Of a stretch of 64,000 bases of DNA, positions 1-12,400 are shown piece by piece (the first letter of the stretch is position 1; the number at the start of each line of letters is the position of its first letter). The stretch covers positions 5,998,044 to 6,062,043 of the forward strand of contig NC_088301.1 in assembly GCF_032854445.1 (NCBI RefSeq), read 5' to 3'. The notes under the pieces were generated by a model. That model ran no database searches, had not been told where the DNA came from, and saw only the letters and a list, made by a program, of their open reading frames with translations. Both the position numbers and the translations under genes were made by a program. Origin of the DNA: Liolophura sinensis. Lineage: Eukaryota; Mollusca; Polyplacophora; Chitonida; Chitonidae.

Positions 1-96
1 GAACGATTCAAAGAGATTCATCTGGACCGAGGGGCCTCCACCCACTATTACACACCTATGATTGATACCTATGTGGTAGTAATGTGAAACAATAAT

Positions 97-220
97 GATT
101 TATTTATTTATTTATCTTTTATTTCGTGTTTTTATCCGTACTCAAGAATGTTTCACTTTTACGATGGAGGACAGCATTAAACTTGGAGGAAAACATGGGG
201 GAAATCCATGACCATCCGCA
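97..220 (-). mobile_element. SINE 3' fragment just downstream of E9 (gene A)
   Basis: Tail-side piece of the tRNA-derived SINE (TTTATTTATTTATTTATC on plus, then 'ccgtactcaagaatgtttca'). On the coding strand the tail supplies several AATAAA motifs about 240 bases after the TM exon. Gene C lacks the piece at this place (about 58672). Confidence 0.6.
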
Positions 221-355
221 GTCGAACAACAATGAAAAAGAAATTAACAGAAGATAAAGGTTAAACATGTTTAAGTGTGCAACCCTCAGATGACTATATA
301 AATACAATCATAATGTCAAACCAACTTACATACAGTAAAACATTATCAGACTTAC

Positions 356-458
356 ATCAATATTGCAATGACAACGACTCCGATGACTAAGACAAGGATG
401 ATTCCAACTGCACTGCCGGCAATGACTCCCGTGTAATTCGGAGGGTTTACGGGCAATT
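356..458 (-). CDS. Gene A E9: juxtamembrane and transmembrane exon
   Basis: A 103-nt exon entering in phase 1 and leaving in phase 2: ELPVNPPNYTG followed by the helix VIAGSAVGIILVLVIGVVVI-AIL. The NPPNYTG stalk carries a sequon and the helix has small-xxx-small (GSAVG) packing residues. The donor reads AT|GTAAGT, so unspliced transcript gives Met-stop immediately after the helix. Spliced to an E10 exon it gives ILM-RKF/RRF, a normal basic stop-transfer border. Gene A's own E10 is outside the window. Confidence 0.8.
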
Positions 459-3400
459 CTGAAAATGTAAGACCGATTACGTCTGCAATAAGCAGGATTT
501 GGATGGTAATGGTATTGTCCATTGTCGCAAGATTTTCATTTGCCTGAGTTGAATTGATTATCGGTCATCAATCTGTTGAATTGGTTTATATGAGCCCGTA
601 AGTGTAATTCCGTTCTGTTGAGGTATAATGATGGCTTGACGATACTGTAAATCAATATACTGGCAATGATCTACCTTATCGTATGTCTCAACAGACAATG
701 GGAATGAAGACTAACAAGACAATTTGCTGACAATGGGAAAATGACACTTGGAGGCAGCTTGCTTCCTTGTTACTTTCAAGCATGGACAAAATTGCTGTGT
801 GTTACTGAAGTGCCTAACAGTGGCATTTTTGTGATCGGTACAAATTAATTTCAGAGTTATTGTACTCAGTTGAAGCCACGATATATTAACGGCCGATCTG
901 TGCTATAACGATCTCTTGCCAGGACTTAATTAATTTGCTACTTTTACATCTACATGAACAGTTAGAATAAAACATTAAACGATTTATTTGATGGGTGTTT
1001 TACGCCGTAGAAATCGGTGGGAAGAAACCGGACAGAGTCCGGGGGAAACACATGACCATCCGCCGGCTGCTAACAGACCTTCCCACGTACGGCCGGAAAG
1101 AAAGCCAGAATGAGCTGGACTTGAACTCACAGAGACAGCATTGGTGAGATTCTCCCGGGTTATTACGCTGCGCTAGCGCGAACTCTAAATGAGGAAAATT
1201 GACAATTTCATCGCTAATTTCATCGTAATTCTTCTATTATATTGAGGGTAAAATATTTATAGAAGAAAACCAAAGAGGAAGACACTTTTCACATGCAGCA
1301 CTTGAAATACCTGATTTGCACCAGAGCTCGTAATACCCTTCTGCACATCGTGGTTCTCGGTCGGGACAGTGCCCGGATGTGGTGTTACACACAGCGTTTC
1401 CTTCGGCACAGGAGCCACAGGTTTCTATACAATCCGGACCATAAGTGCCCAGAGTACATTCTGCAGCAGAATTTACAAACCTTTTATTCGAAGCATCGAA
1501 TATGCAGACTTGTCTGAAATATTCAATATTTCTAATAATATAAATAATCAGGTCATTTAAAATATTTGGGGAGACAATTTTTCAAATCATTTCTACGGTT
1601 TAAACATATTTTAACTGACCAGCCAAACACCAGCTGTTCGGCAGTACAGTCAGGAGTGAAATACGACTACCCTATATATAGTCATGATAACTACTACGCG
1701 TACTCCGCCTTACTAGGGAGGTTAGGGCCTCTGTGTCAGAGTGGTTAGCCCAGAAGCCTTCCACCAGTGCGGCCGCTGTAAGATCAAGTCAAGAGGTCAA
1801 TGAAATAAATAAAGAGATTAAATAAACAATTCACATTTTTACAGCAAAATCGGCTCTTGGCAATCAGACATTTTGGGTTTGAGGGTGGGGAGGTGGGGTT
1901 GGTAGATGGAGGCAGGGATACTAATGGGAAATGCAACAGAAGCGGGGACTCTTGTCGTCAGTAATAGCTATCCGTCTATCACAATGACACCCCGCGCTGA
2001 CCTAACCTGTATCACACTTTACACCGGTGTATCCCGGCATGCACTTGGGTGTTCCCTCTGGGCAGTTCCCGGATTTAGCGTCACAAACAGATCGGCCTTT
2101 GGTACAGTTCCCACATCTCTGCAAACAGTCAGGACCGTAATTTCCCTCGCAAGCTAAACGAACGAGATTTATGACCGATTTACTTCGATGTTACACTGCA
2201 CTGTGATCAAACCAGGACATGGCCCTTGGTATACGGCATAAAAAAAGGTGTATTGTTACCTAGGAATTGGACAATGGTAAAAATGATTCTGACTGAACTT
2301 ACGTCTGTTCGCCTAGAACATCTATTCAACACACACCTTTACAACACCACTGAATCATTTCAACAGAACATTACTTGACATTTCAGTTGTCTGTCTGATT
2401 TTGAATCTACGACGTTTTAGAGAAAGCCTAAGATGCCATTTACTCGCGTCATACTCTGTGATAGATACCAAGAGCGTCAGTGCCTTAAGTATGCGTCTAG
2501 AACAGGTAACAGATAAAGTACCTGTATCACACTTCGGACCAGAATATCCCGGCATGCATCTGGGCTTTGTGTCGGCACACGTTCCGGATACAGTGTCACA
2601 AGATAATTGGTCATCCGCACAATGTCCACATCTCATAGCACAATCAGGTCCGTAGTTTCCTAAGGTGCAGACTGATAACACAGTGATAACACAGTTGAGT
2701 GTGGTTATTCAACATTGTAAGGAGTCTGGTAATTTTTGGCACATAGGCGTATGAAGGCTGACACATTTAGGAAAGGAGGAAAGTAAAGATGTAGAGAGTA
2801 AGCCAACGGTTTCACCACGTACATCTAATTGGCGAAGACCCTAACTAATCTGTGAACTTATTCCTTTGGAGAGAATTGAATGCCGCTGTAAAATATTTTA
2901 ATATTAAAAAACATATCTTGAGAAGATATTGGTGGCATTTGTATAATATACTTGCGGTGATACAAAAAGGAAATATATTTCAAAACACGAGTTGACGTCT
3001 CTTAAAGTAAAAAAAGACAGCACCTGACTAATGTTTATGTCCAATGAAAGACTACAATTAAAAGTACAGTCAAACCCGTTGTATGCGGCCAGTCAAAGGA
3101 CACGTTAAAAGTAGCCGCATATGACAGTTGGCCACATAAGACAGGTTGTGAAGACCAAGCCAGATCACAATAGAATTAAGTTTCAGGAAATCAACACATG
3201 TAGACCTACATAATAATCTTATACATAATTGTTACAGCACTAACTTGGTCAGCTACATAAATTTCATAGAAATATAACAATTGTAGTAAAATAATAACTC
3301 AATAATTTCAAGTTTTGGGGGGTAGACCTATGGATTTCACGCACTTAACAGCCGATTACACAAAGAGTTTCAGGTGAGGGCACGCATGACAGGAGAACTT

Positions 3401-6400
3401 TCTTCTCGTCATTGTCAAGCCCTAAAAATCCGTGTGCTAGTTTGGCCTACGTAGCTATAAATGACTATTCTAACAGAGTTTTGGACTGTAAATGGCAAAC
3501 TGCTGAGATGTTCAATCACATTTGCCATTACCGGTGAAACAACAACATGTACAAGTGAAGGAAGATCAATTTCTCCATGTGTTCGTTACAGGTAATATTT
3601 TGGCCACGCAAAATGAAAACACAGCACCATTTGCCTGCAAAGATAATGGCCAAGCAAGTCAGATAATTTGTCAAAGAAACCATTCATGGGAGGAACCACA
3701 GGAGGTCAGATTATATCCGATTATATCGAGTCTGCCCGCTGTTTATGGCATTCATTGCGCGAACCTCAGCATGGAGCAAATCCACTGCCACAGTGCAGGG
3801 GTGTCCGGACAATAACCAGCTAGGCCTGATTAAAGAACAGTAGAGTTCACTGCTATTGACCAATAATGTTATCGTTTTACTTCTCATCACAAAGTGGCAG
3901 ATTGTAAGTTTTAATCACTATAAAAACTATTGAAGTCGGGTGGTCGCCATTTTTAAATTTTTGATTGTCCGATGCGGCAATCATCATTACAGTTGAAAGT
4001 CTCGGCCGCTCAGGACAGGCTGATATAGAATTTGGTGGCAAAATATGTTGGCCAGTGGACGCGTTGGACAGGTGCCCACATATTACAGGTCGTTTAACAT
4101 GGAAAATTGTTTGGTCGCGGCAGAGAGTGGCCGAATACGGCAGATGGACGCTGATTACAGGTGGCCGTAGGTACAACTTTAACTGTATCTTAAACTGGCA
4201 TTAAATATTTTTTTAGATTTTTGTCAAACCCACTAACAGTTTGGTGAATCTTCGTCTTGACACAGATTCAGTACGTCTCCATTACCGAGAGCAAGGAGAC
4301 GTCACGTTTACTCTAGCTCTCTGACGTTGAAGTTATTTTTCGTATGATAGTCTAAGCAGTAGCCTATGGCAGATAAAAGTTGAAGTCTTCAGCAATGAAG
4401 GACAAAGTGATCAATATAGTCTTTCTCGGAAAATGGACATACTGGAAGATTGTTTCTTTCACTGCTTGAACTATTGATACAGTAGACCTACTATATCAAT
4501 TATAAGGAACTCTAGCGACCCTGTTTAAATAGAGATATTCCTGGTTCAGGTCGTATCCTACGGAGGGGCTGTGCTGGTGATTTTGACCCCTGTTAAATGT
4601 TTACAAAGTTACTATAGGGTTGTTGTACAAATGTATCCATGGTCACCTCTGAAAGAAATGGAACTAAACCTATGCACCACTGAAGCTGGTCTAGGTAATC
4701 GACTGTCCCTAGTCATCGTGGACGTCAAAGAAAGCACATCGGCTTGAACACGGCGTTTCAATAAATTTACTGTATTTTATAAAGAAAACAGAAAAATACC
4801 CCTTATAATGCGAGAAAGACGAAGGAGCAAAATATAAATTCTCAAGTTGCAACAGATTCAGAGAAAATTGTATAATCAGGTATAGCCTAATGAAGTTTAA
4901 GTGTTGTCCGGTGACATGCCGTCTTCTCATTCCCACAAACCTTCGGCATTCCTAATGAATTTTGCACTGACTCTGATATTTGTTTTTTCGAAAACGCAAA
5001 AATGAACAACAAAATTTTTTGGGGGGAAATGAATGTAGTTTGGACCGTAACGGTATACTAGTGCCTGACATAATTTAATTGTGATACCGTCGTTGAATAT
5101 TACACGGTTTGTAAATCAACTGAATTTGCGTCTGTGGTGATTCGTAAATAACAGAGACCTGCCCTACAACATTTGGTGAAATCCCACTTCGATATTCAGC
5201 TTTGAATATCAAACCAGGAAATAGGAACTGCGAACTAGGTTCACATCTGATTGTCGACGCGGGAACTGGGAACTGGGAGCTTACTTCACTGACATGTCAA
5301 AATCACTAGCACAACCCCCAGTGGCTACGGCAGCGTGGCTGGAATACCCTGTCAGTGATACAGTACGACTACTGCATCAACGGTTTAAGCAGTGAAAGAA
5401 ATATTCTTCTAGTGTGTCGAATTTCCGATAAAACTATGTTTATTACTGGGGGCTTCATCGCTGTAGACCACAACTTTTATCTACCAAAGGGTACAGTTTA
5501 GACTATTGTGCGGAAAATGGCTTCGACGTTACAGATAAAGAGTAAAAGCGCTGGAACTTGTAATTTATCAAGAACAGGCACATGTTTGGACATGGTGAAA
5601 CTTCAACAATCTATCAAACAACACACCTTCATCACATTTCTCAGGGCGGTATCCCGGCATGCACCTCGGTGTTCTCTGTGGACAGAGCCCGGATGTTGTG
5701 TCACAGACGGACGGTCTCTCGGCACAGTTCCCACATCTCTTCCCACAGTCTGGTCCGTATGTCCCGGGTGTGCACACTAATAAACATACCCACAACATCA
5801 AAAAAGGATGCTGATTTAGGGGCACGATGTATTGCCACATATTCACATACAAACAACGGAAAAGTAAATAAACATTGTATACATCTTTAAATTAACATTA
5901 TGTAATTTTACTTCTCTCCACACTTTACTACCTTTCTACACATTTACTTTGAGAGATTCATAGAAGGAAAGACAACTGAAGGATTTTGTCTATGTGTTAT
6001 TAGAGAGATCAGTTTATCGAACAGGATAGCCGTACGACAAAAACTGGTCATGATAAGTAAAAAGCAAGGAGCCATATCCAGATCGCGCCATGACTGAGCT
6101 GGCGTCTTTTGGGGACAGTAAAACACATTGTCAGAATCTCCACTTTTCTGGACCGTTTATTGTATTGAGTGTTGAGCCAAACCTATTTGATTTGCTCAGA
6201 ATAAACATTAAACCTAGAGCAAAGGAGATTAAATAGTTACTTCTACAGTTGTCAAAAATATGGAATTAAATATCACTTGCTCGTTTGTTTTGTGATTTTT
6301 ATCGACATTGGCCTACTTTCATGAAGGAATATTTACAGACATACAGGTAGTGTTCTTTTTCGTTTTCTGTTACACATTTATCTCCGAAACAATATCGAAT

Positions 6401-9400
6401 GAAAGTAAAGAAATGAACTGGAAAATCAGTTGCATTTCTTAGTCATAGAATTCTTCCCATTCAGACACCATACCGAATATCTGTACTTCACACAGGGTGA
6501 GCGGCCAGGGATTGTTGATCAAAATCTTCACTGTGTCTCCTAATATCGGGCTGCTGGCGTTACAAGATCCATTAATAACGTCCCCTGGACCGTAAATAGC
6601 CCTGGTGGTGTCCTGGTAACACACTGTGTAATTCCGGGAGGAGTTTCCCACGGACAGGGTAAAACCATTAAGACGGTTACCGCCTGCAATACAAGCCAAC
6701 AGTTTTCTAAATAAACGAATTACTATCAGACATCTTTTGTTAATGCGCACAGTAATGTTAATTATCAACCCCGGGAATACTGTACCACCCATAAAAAGGA
6801 AACTTTACCACTGATGACTGAAAATCTTGTGTGAGACACGAAAGTAATGCACCATCACATATGAAAGAAATCATGTTCCTCAGATCACAAACACATCGTT
6901 ACGTCCAATACATTAAAGAATTCCTTTGCCATAGATTAAAGGAACCCTGGACTAAAATTTAAATTAATCCTGCAAATCAGACCAAAGAAAACATGTACCA
7001 CGGATCAATAGACCTCTATCCTGTATCACAAAGGAATTCTCTGTCACAAAGAAATTTTCGATTAGCAAATGTGGCTACTTTATACTATGGGTTATCGTTA
7101 AGTCTTGTGTACATTATTTAGTGGTATTGCATGAGTCACAACCTGGACCAATACAATACCACTCCATGATTTGCAAAACAGGTCTAAATGACCTATTTAT
7201 TATATAGCTGAACTTGTCTATGGATTTTCACTTCCTGTTAAAATAACGCTTTATATGCTTTGATGTTCGCTTTACTAATTTGTTTAATTTGGGAATAAAT
7301 CTATACTACTTATACCAGTGCGTTGTGTGGGTATACGGTATACATTTCGTCAAAATGCTCAATAGTCCCACTAGCCCGATGTGCGAGGGCAAATATTGAT
7401 CTTCGATCATAATTGAGCCGAGAGAAAAATGCTAGCTAGATATTTTCGATTTAATTTGCAAGGGTGTGGAATTTGATTGTGTCAAAAATATGTTAGGGTA
7501 TGTTTTTCCACATGTTGTTTATTAAAACTCTTTTGAAAAGTTATTGACTGATCCATTGCCAACGAATGTTGCTATTAGCCGGCACCTGCTCGTCCCTCAC
7601 TCCGTGGGTATGCAGCCAAGCGTTGCTATCCTCTGGCACGTGCATTCCTGATTTTGGTTTCCTGCTAAATGGATTTATGTGTTACTTTAAGGATCTATGC
7701 TATAAATCTTCCGAATCAGATGAGCATTGGGGGGGAGGGGGTCCATTTTTTTATGACAAAGTTACGCTCCATCAGTTCAGTCTGGAGCGTGTGCAGGACA
7801 TATTGGTAACAGGAATCCTACCTATCATCATATCGAGGGTCGTTTTGTAATATGCTTGCATAATATCATGATAGCATTTTGATAATATGTACCTTTACAA
7901 ATATTGATCACCGCCCTTTAATAATATTTAATAATTATAATGGGAATCGCTATGGAGACTTGAGTTATTACGTGATTTCATCAGGAAAAATGTTTGATCC
8001 AAGATGTAATGATGATAATCAGTAATGGCATGTTCCTGATGTCACAGAATCCAAGGTCACGGAAACCCTTTACTGGAGACTAACAGTAACCGTTTACTGT
8101 TTTCGTGATATGTTACGTAAAGTAAAATTTCGAACATCCAGTGACACTCATTCGTTCAAGCTCGGCCTAGTAGTCTAAACGCAAGCGATCATAAGTTATC
8201 GCCTCGTGGTCGATGGCTGTTTCTCTTGAATGTGATTATTATGTGATTTTATTTCGGTTTGCTATCGCTGCACATCAGGTTTTGTGGAATAAAATTTGAC
8301 CGTGTATTGATCTTTAAATATCTGTCTATGATGACAATTCTTCTCAAGCATAACAGTCTAATTGGGTGTTAGTCCGAATATCTTGACTAAAACTTGCAGC
8401 AGTTACTGTGATAAGCCTGACGACATGCTACAGTTCTAGCCAAAAGTCGTTCAATTTATTCATTAAGAGTTTCAGCTTTGTCGAAGACTTCGTTGGTCAA
8501 AATATTGATCAATATCAACTTACCAGGCACAAAACTATGGACGAGGAGAGAACGACTAAAAGTAGTTGGATGTAACTTCTGGTCAGAAAATTCGGACTAC
8601 ATATACGTGGCTGTATGATTGTCACGACTAAGACAGAATCTTGCTTGCCGTTTTGCCTGGAGGTATGTCAGTTACCTCTTGATTTCCTCAGAAGTCCATC
8701 GTCAGGTTAGAATAAAACAGTTTAGAGTACAGCTTTAAATATAAAACTAAAAAGAAAAATAAATAAATCCATGGCATAAGCGATCGTCAACGACCACAGT
8801 GTGACGTACACCGTTGGAGTGTGTACGCACAATCAGCCATCCATTTGATGTGCGTTGGATTGTATTTAGAGTGAGTGAGTGAGTGCTTGGGGTTTAACGT
8901 CGTACTTAACAATTTTTCAGCCCTATGACGACGAAGGAATCCTTAGAGTGCATGTAATGTGCCTCCTTGTTGCAGGTCGGATTTCCACTGGTCTTTTACC
9001 TATTGCTGCTTCACTAAGACGCCTTACCTAAGGCGAGTAAGACGCCCCGCCCGAGCCATTATACTAATACGGGTCAACCAGTCGTTTCACTATCCCATTT
9101 ATGCTGAACTTCCTCTTTTAAGGCATTAGGTGTGACTCGACCCAGGATTGGATTGTATTTAGAGACCAAAGGCTTAGCATAATCAATATCAAATTAATAT
9201 TGTGGTGAATCAGTATCATCCCAATCAACCTATTTTTTCTGTTAAAGATACCAATTTTAATTTAAAATATCGAGCGAAAACTTGCTAATTAATGTTCAAT
9301 CTAAAAAAAAATTTGAAAATTGTACGCAGAGATTATTATGAGATAACTACCAGATAATTAAAATATGCATCATCTGAAATATATGTGATTAAATCTTTAT

Positions 9401-12400
9401 TTGCAGAATCAAATAATGGATCATATTATTAACATTGAAAAGAATTTTCTGTATATCATTAGTGCCATATTACTAGTTTTACTCATTGGTTACTTTCTTA
9501 CAGATTTCAATCACAACAGAAAGGCAACAAAAAGAGAAAAATACGAAGACAAAATAACCTGAAATGGTTTTCGCAGAAGATATATTTCTTTGGCGTAGAA
9601 ATATTTGCGAAAAAAACCTGAGGAAAAGGTTTATAATCAGTCGGGGAACGTGTTCTTCAGTAGGATTTACACTTCAGTGCCAAAACTAATGTCTTTATTT
9701 TATTTGAGAAAACATCAACATTTGTAATCACCATCACAGCATGTTATGTGCACAATTGCCGTCAGCTTCTAAATTTAGTTTGCCACTGTTTACATATGCT
9801 AAGTTCAGGGCATGATGTCTGCCTCTACCCTAGAATGTTCCAGAATACGCTCAGTTCGATGCCTGTTTGTTTACATCAAGTGTTCAGGAATTTTCTTATT
9901 CTAGACAATTCCACCAGGCTATATAAGACCTATGAAAGCAGGTCAAAGGGAGAGAACGGAGAAGTATTGAGAGTTTTGGATGCTTTCGCTGTGTATTACT
10001 TTTGTAGGCCTTTTGTGCTGAATTTTGGTGTCTTTAAAGCCTCTGGCTTTGTTATATCCTGTCTCCACCGAGCACTTGTTCAGTCTGAACTTGTATATTT
10101 AATTTGTGCTCTTGTGTACACAGTGCTTATTAGTACACGGACCCTGTCGGTGGAATTTTGTGTATATTTCGTCATACTCTCAGTTATACTGTGGATTTTC
10201 CCTCTTATTTCTGCATTTATGCCTGTATGGTTTTCCGCATTGTGGAATATATGCGTCCGTTTGGACTTGACACCGTTGTACATGTAAGTACTTTAGTATT
10301 TGTATAGATACTGCTATCCTTTCTTGTTAAACTTAAGTACTTTAGTATTTGTAAAAGTCTTATTATCTGTTCTTGTTAAAACTAATAAATTGTTGAAAAA
10401 TAAAATATGCTGGTTTTGGTTACTATTTTGTGCGGCTAAACTGTTGTGTATTTCGAACAAGCCATCTCTTTATAATACAGACAGTTTGGGTCGTAACACA
10501 ACAACATAAATGTTTGTGAACAATCAGATTTAAAAGGGTATCAATGTTTAAGCAAATATTCACATTCAAAATTATTATAATATTACTTACTGTCATAAAG
10601 GTTGACTTTTAAAAGACTATAAGTCTATTTATTTGTAACATGTCGCCAACGCCATATATTTACAAATTTTTGGTTGTTGTAAAGATAAGTAAACTTACAT
10701 GGTCCGTCTTTACAATCTCCCTTTCTGTTATAGATCCTGAAGCTGTAGATGTTGTACTGTGTGTCCAGTGTCACCGTCCAGTACGCGGATTGTACTCTCT
10801 CTCGTGTGTGAGTACATGTAGGTGGTGTCCTTAACAACTCTTGTTCTGTCCCACCGTCCACGGCGAGTTTAGATATGTATTGGTTATAGGTCGATGATTG
10901 TGTTGTGTTTCTCTTCAATGCCACATTCTCTGTTAACCAAAATATTAAAACAGACAACTATTAGACAGAACAGTTTCTCAGCATCGTAACGTTTGTTACA
11001 CTAGAATTACTTTCATACAATAATATGCTGATAAAGACACCTAAACATTTGAACATAACAATGTCCGTGTGCCTGTACTATATAACATCATAAAAACAAA
11101 TTGACAACATGTGTCCTAAGCAAAATAATGTTTTGTATATTAAGACTTTTAAACTCCTCCGTCCAAGTCGTAGTTTTTTGCGGAGAGTGTTCAGTGTTAC
11201 AGCTCCACTCTAGCTATCAGCAGTAAAAACAGAACAATGGCTGATTTTGAAGTTCTAAAGTGGTCAAGCGACACTTGTCTGGCTTTGCGTAGCGGCATAC
11301 ACGTTATTATCAGTTAATGCATTGTTACGTTTGTTACATTATACGGTGATGCTTACCTCTGGAGCAGATGGGACCATCCCAACCAAGACTACAGCTTCCG
11401 GAACATTCACCTGTCTCTTGATCACACCCACTCTGACAATTCTTGCATAGCTGCCCGAAAACTGAAATTAAAGCTGTTTATCTATAAACACGCATATCCA
11501 AAAATTAATGATATCTCTACAGTGAAACGTTGTGACGGCTATAGTTCTACAGCATACCCTGTTGTGTAAAGACATATTGTAGGGAGATCAACAGCACGGC
11601 AAATGACCCAGGAGCGTCCTACTGATGCGGTCTCCTTGAGTTGAAGTCCAGATCATGCTGGCTTCCTCTCTAGCCGCACGTGAGACGGTCTTCCCGAAAC
11701 CTGCGGGTTGTCGCGGGTTTTCCCCTGGCCCTGCCCGGTTCCTCCCACCATAATTCTGACCGCCACTGTATAAGTGAAATATTCTTGAGTACGGCGTAAA
11801 ACACCCATCAAATTAAATAAATAATTTTATGCAGAAAATGCTGACGAAAACCAATATAGGTAAAGCGAACACGATTATATATATGACATGCACATACGAT
11901 TTTAGGGTAACCAATTGGGTACCTGTTATACATTCAAGGTAACCATATGGGCAGCTGTTATACATTCAGGGTAACCATATGGGCACCTATTATACATTTA
12001 GGGTAACTATATGGGCACCTGTTATACATTCAGGATAACCATGTGGGCACCTGTTATACATTCAGGGTGACCATATGGGCACTAAAGAGTGTTCACATGT
12101 ATATAGTTACCCAGTACACATAGGCACAACCCAGTAGCTCTATACGGAAAAACGCTTTCGCTGTTAGTATTATAAAAGGCATCAGATTTGCATGCCGAGA
12201 AAGCTGCCTTAACATAGAGGTTTCTGTCACGTACACCATGTCCCGAATTATCGAGATACACTGTAGTGTACTTGAGATATTTGATCCCCAATGCAAGGAA
12301 AGAAATGCTGTCTAATGTACTCTTACAACGCCTTGTACTTATCACCACCATGTACAGCAGGTGACTAACGAATGTTACACACATCGTCTTCATGTAATAT

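Larger units (their letters stand above)
6684..10698 (-). other. Intron E3-E4 of gene A
   Basis: A 4.0-kb intron splitting the F5/8C domain. It contains the SINE with 17-bp target duplication and the solo LTR-like fossil. The cassette triplication breakpoint of gene B corresponds to about position 7605 here. Nothing else coding is seen. Confidence 0.6.

Noticed and set aside
1293-1560. Plus-strand frames over E8, repeated in every unit.
   Set aside because: Antisense shadows of the EGF exon; the cysteine-rich minus frame is the one with splice borders and family motifs.
3877-4176. 99-codon minus frame and 79-codon plus frame over the same bases, repeated in every unit.
   Set aside because: Both fall in the end of the mariner/pogo-like element where TGGCCG-type sub-repeats keep several frames open by chance.
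6439-6792. 117-codon frame starting MGGTVFPGLIINITV that includes E4.
   Set aside because: Its first part is intron with a polypyrimidine tract. The CTGTATTGCAG-type acceptor and phase match to E3 make E4 (6474-6683) the real coding part.
7566-7850. 94-codon frame MLLLAGTCSSLTPWVC with an apparent signal peptide.
   Set aside because: No splice or family context; it spans the triplication breakpoint and a G-run with length variation between copies, so it is not constrained.
9748-10287. A 179-codon open frame (MHNCRQLLNLVCHCL...), hydrophobic and present in both gene A and gene B introns.
   Set aside because: It lies wholly inside the LTR-like fossil, has no recognisable domain, and both copies are recent duplicates, so conservation is uninformative.
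12082-12393. Minus-strand frames in the E1-E2 intron, one with MLRQLSRHANLMPFI that recalls a kinase αC region.
   Set aside because: Two overlapping frames look equally protein-like, no other kinase motif (GxGxxG, HRD, DFG) is near, and no splice borders fit the phase 1 chain.
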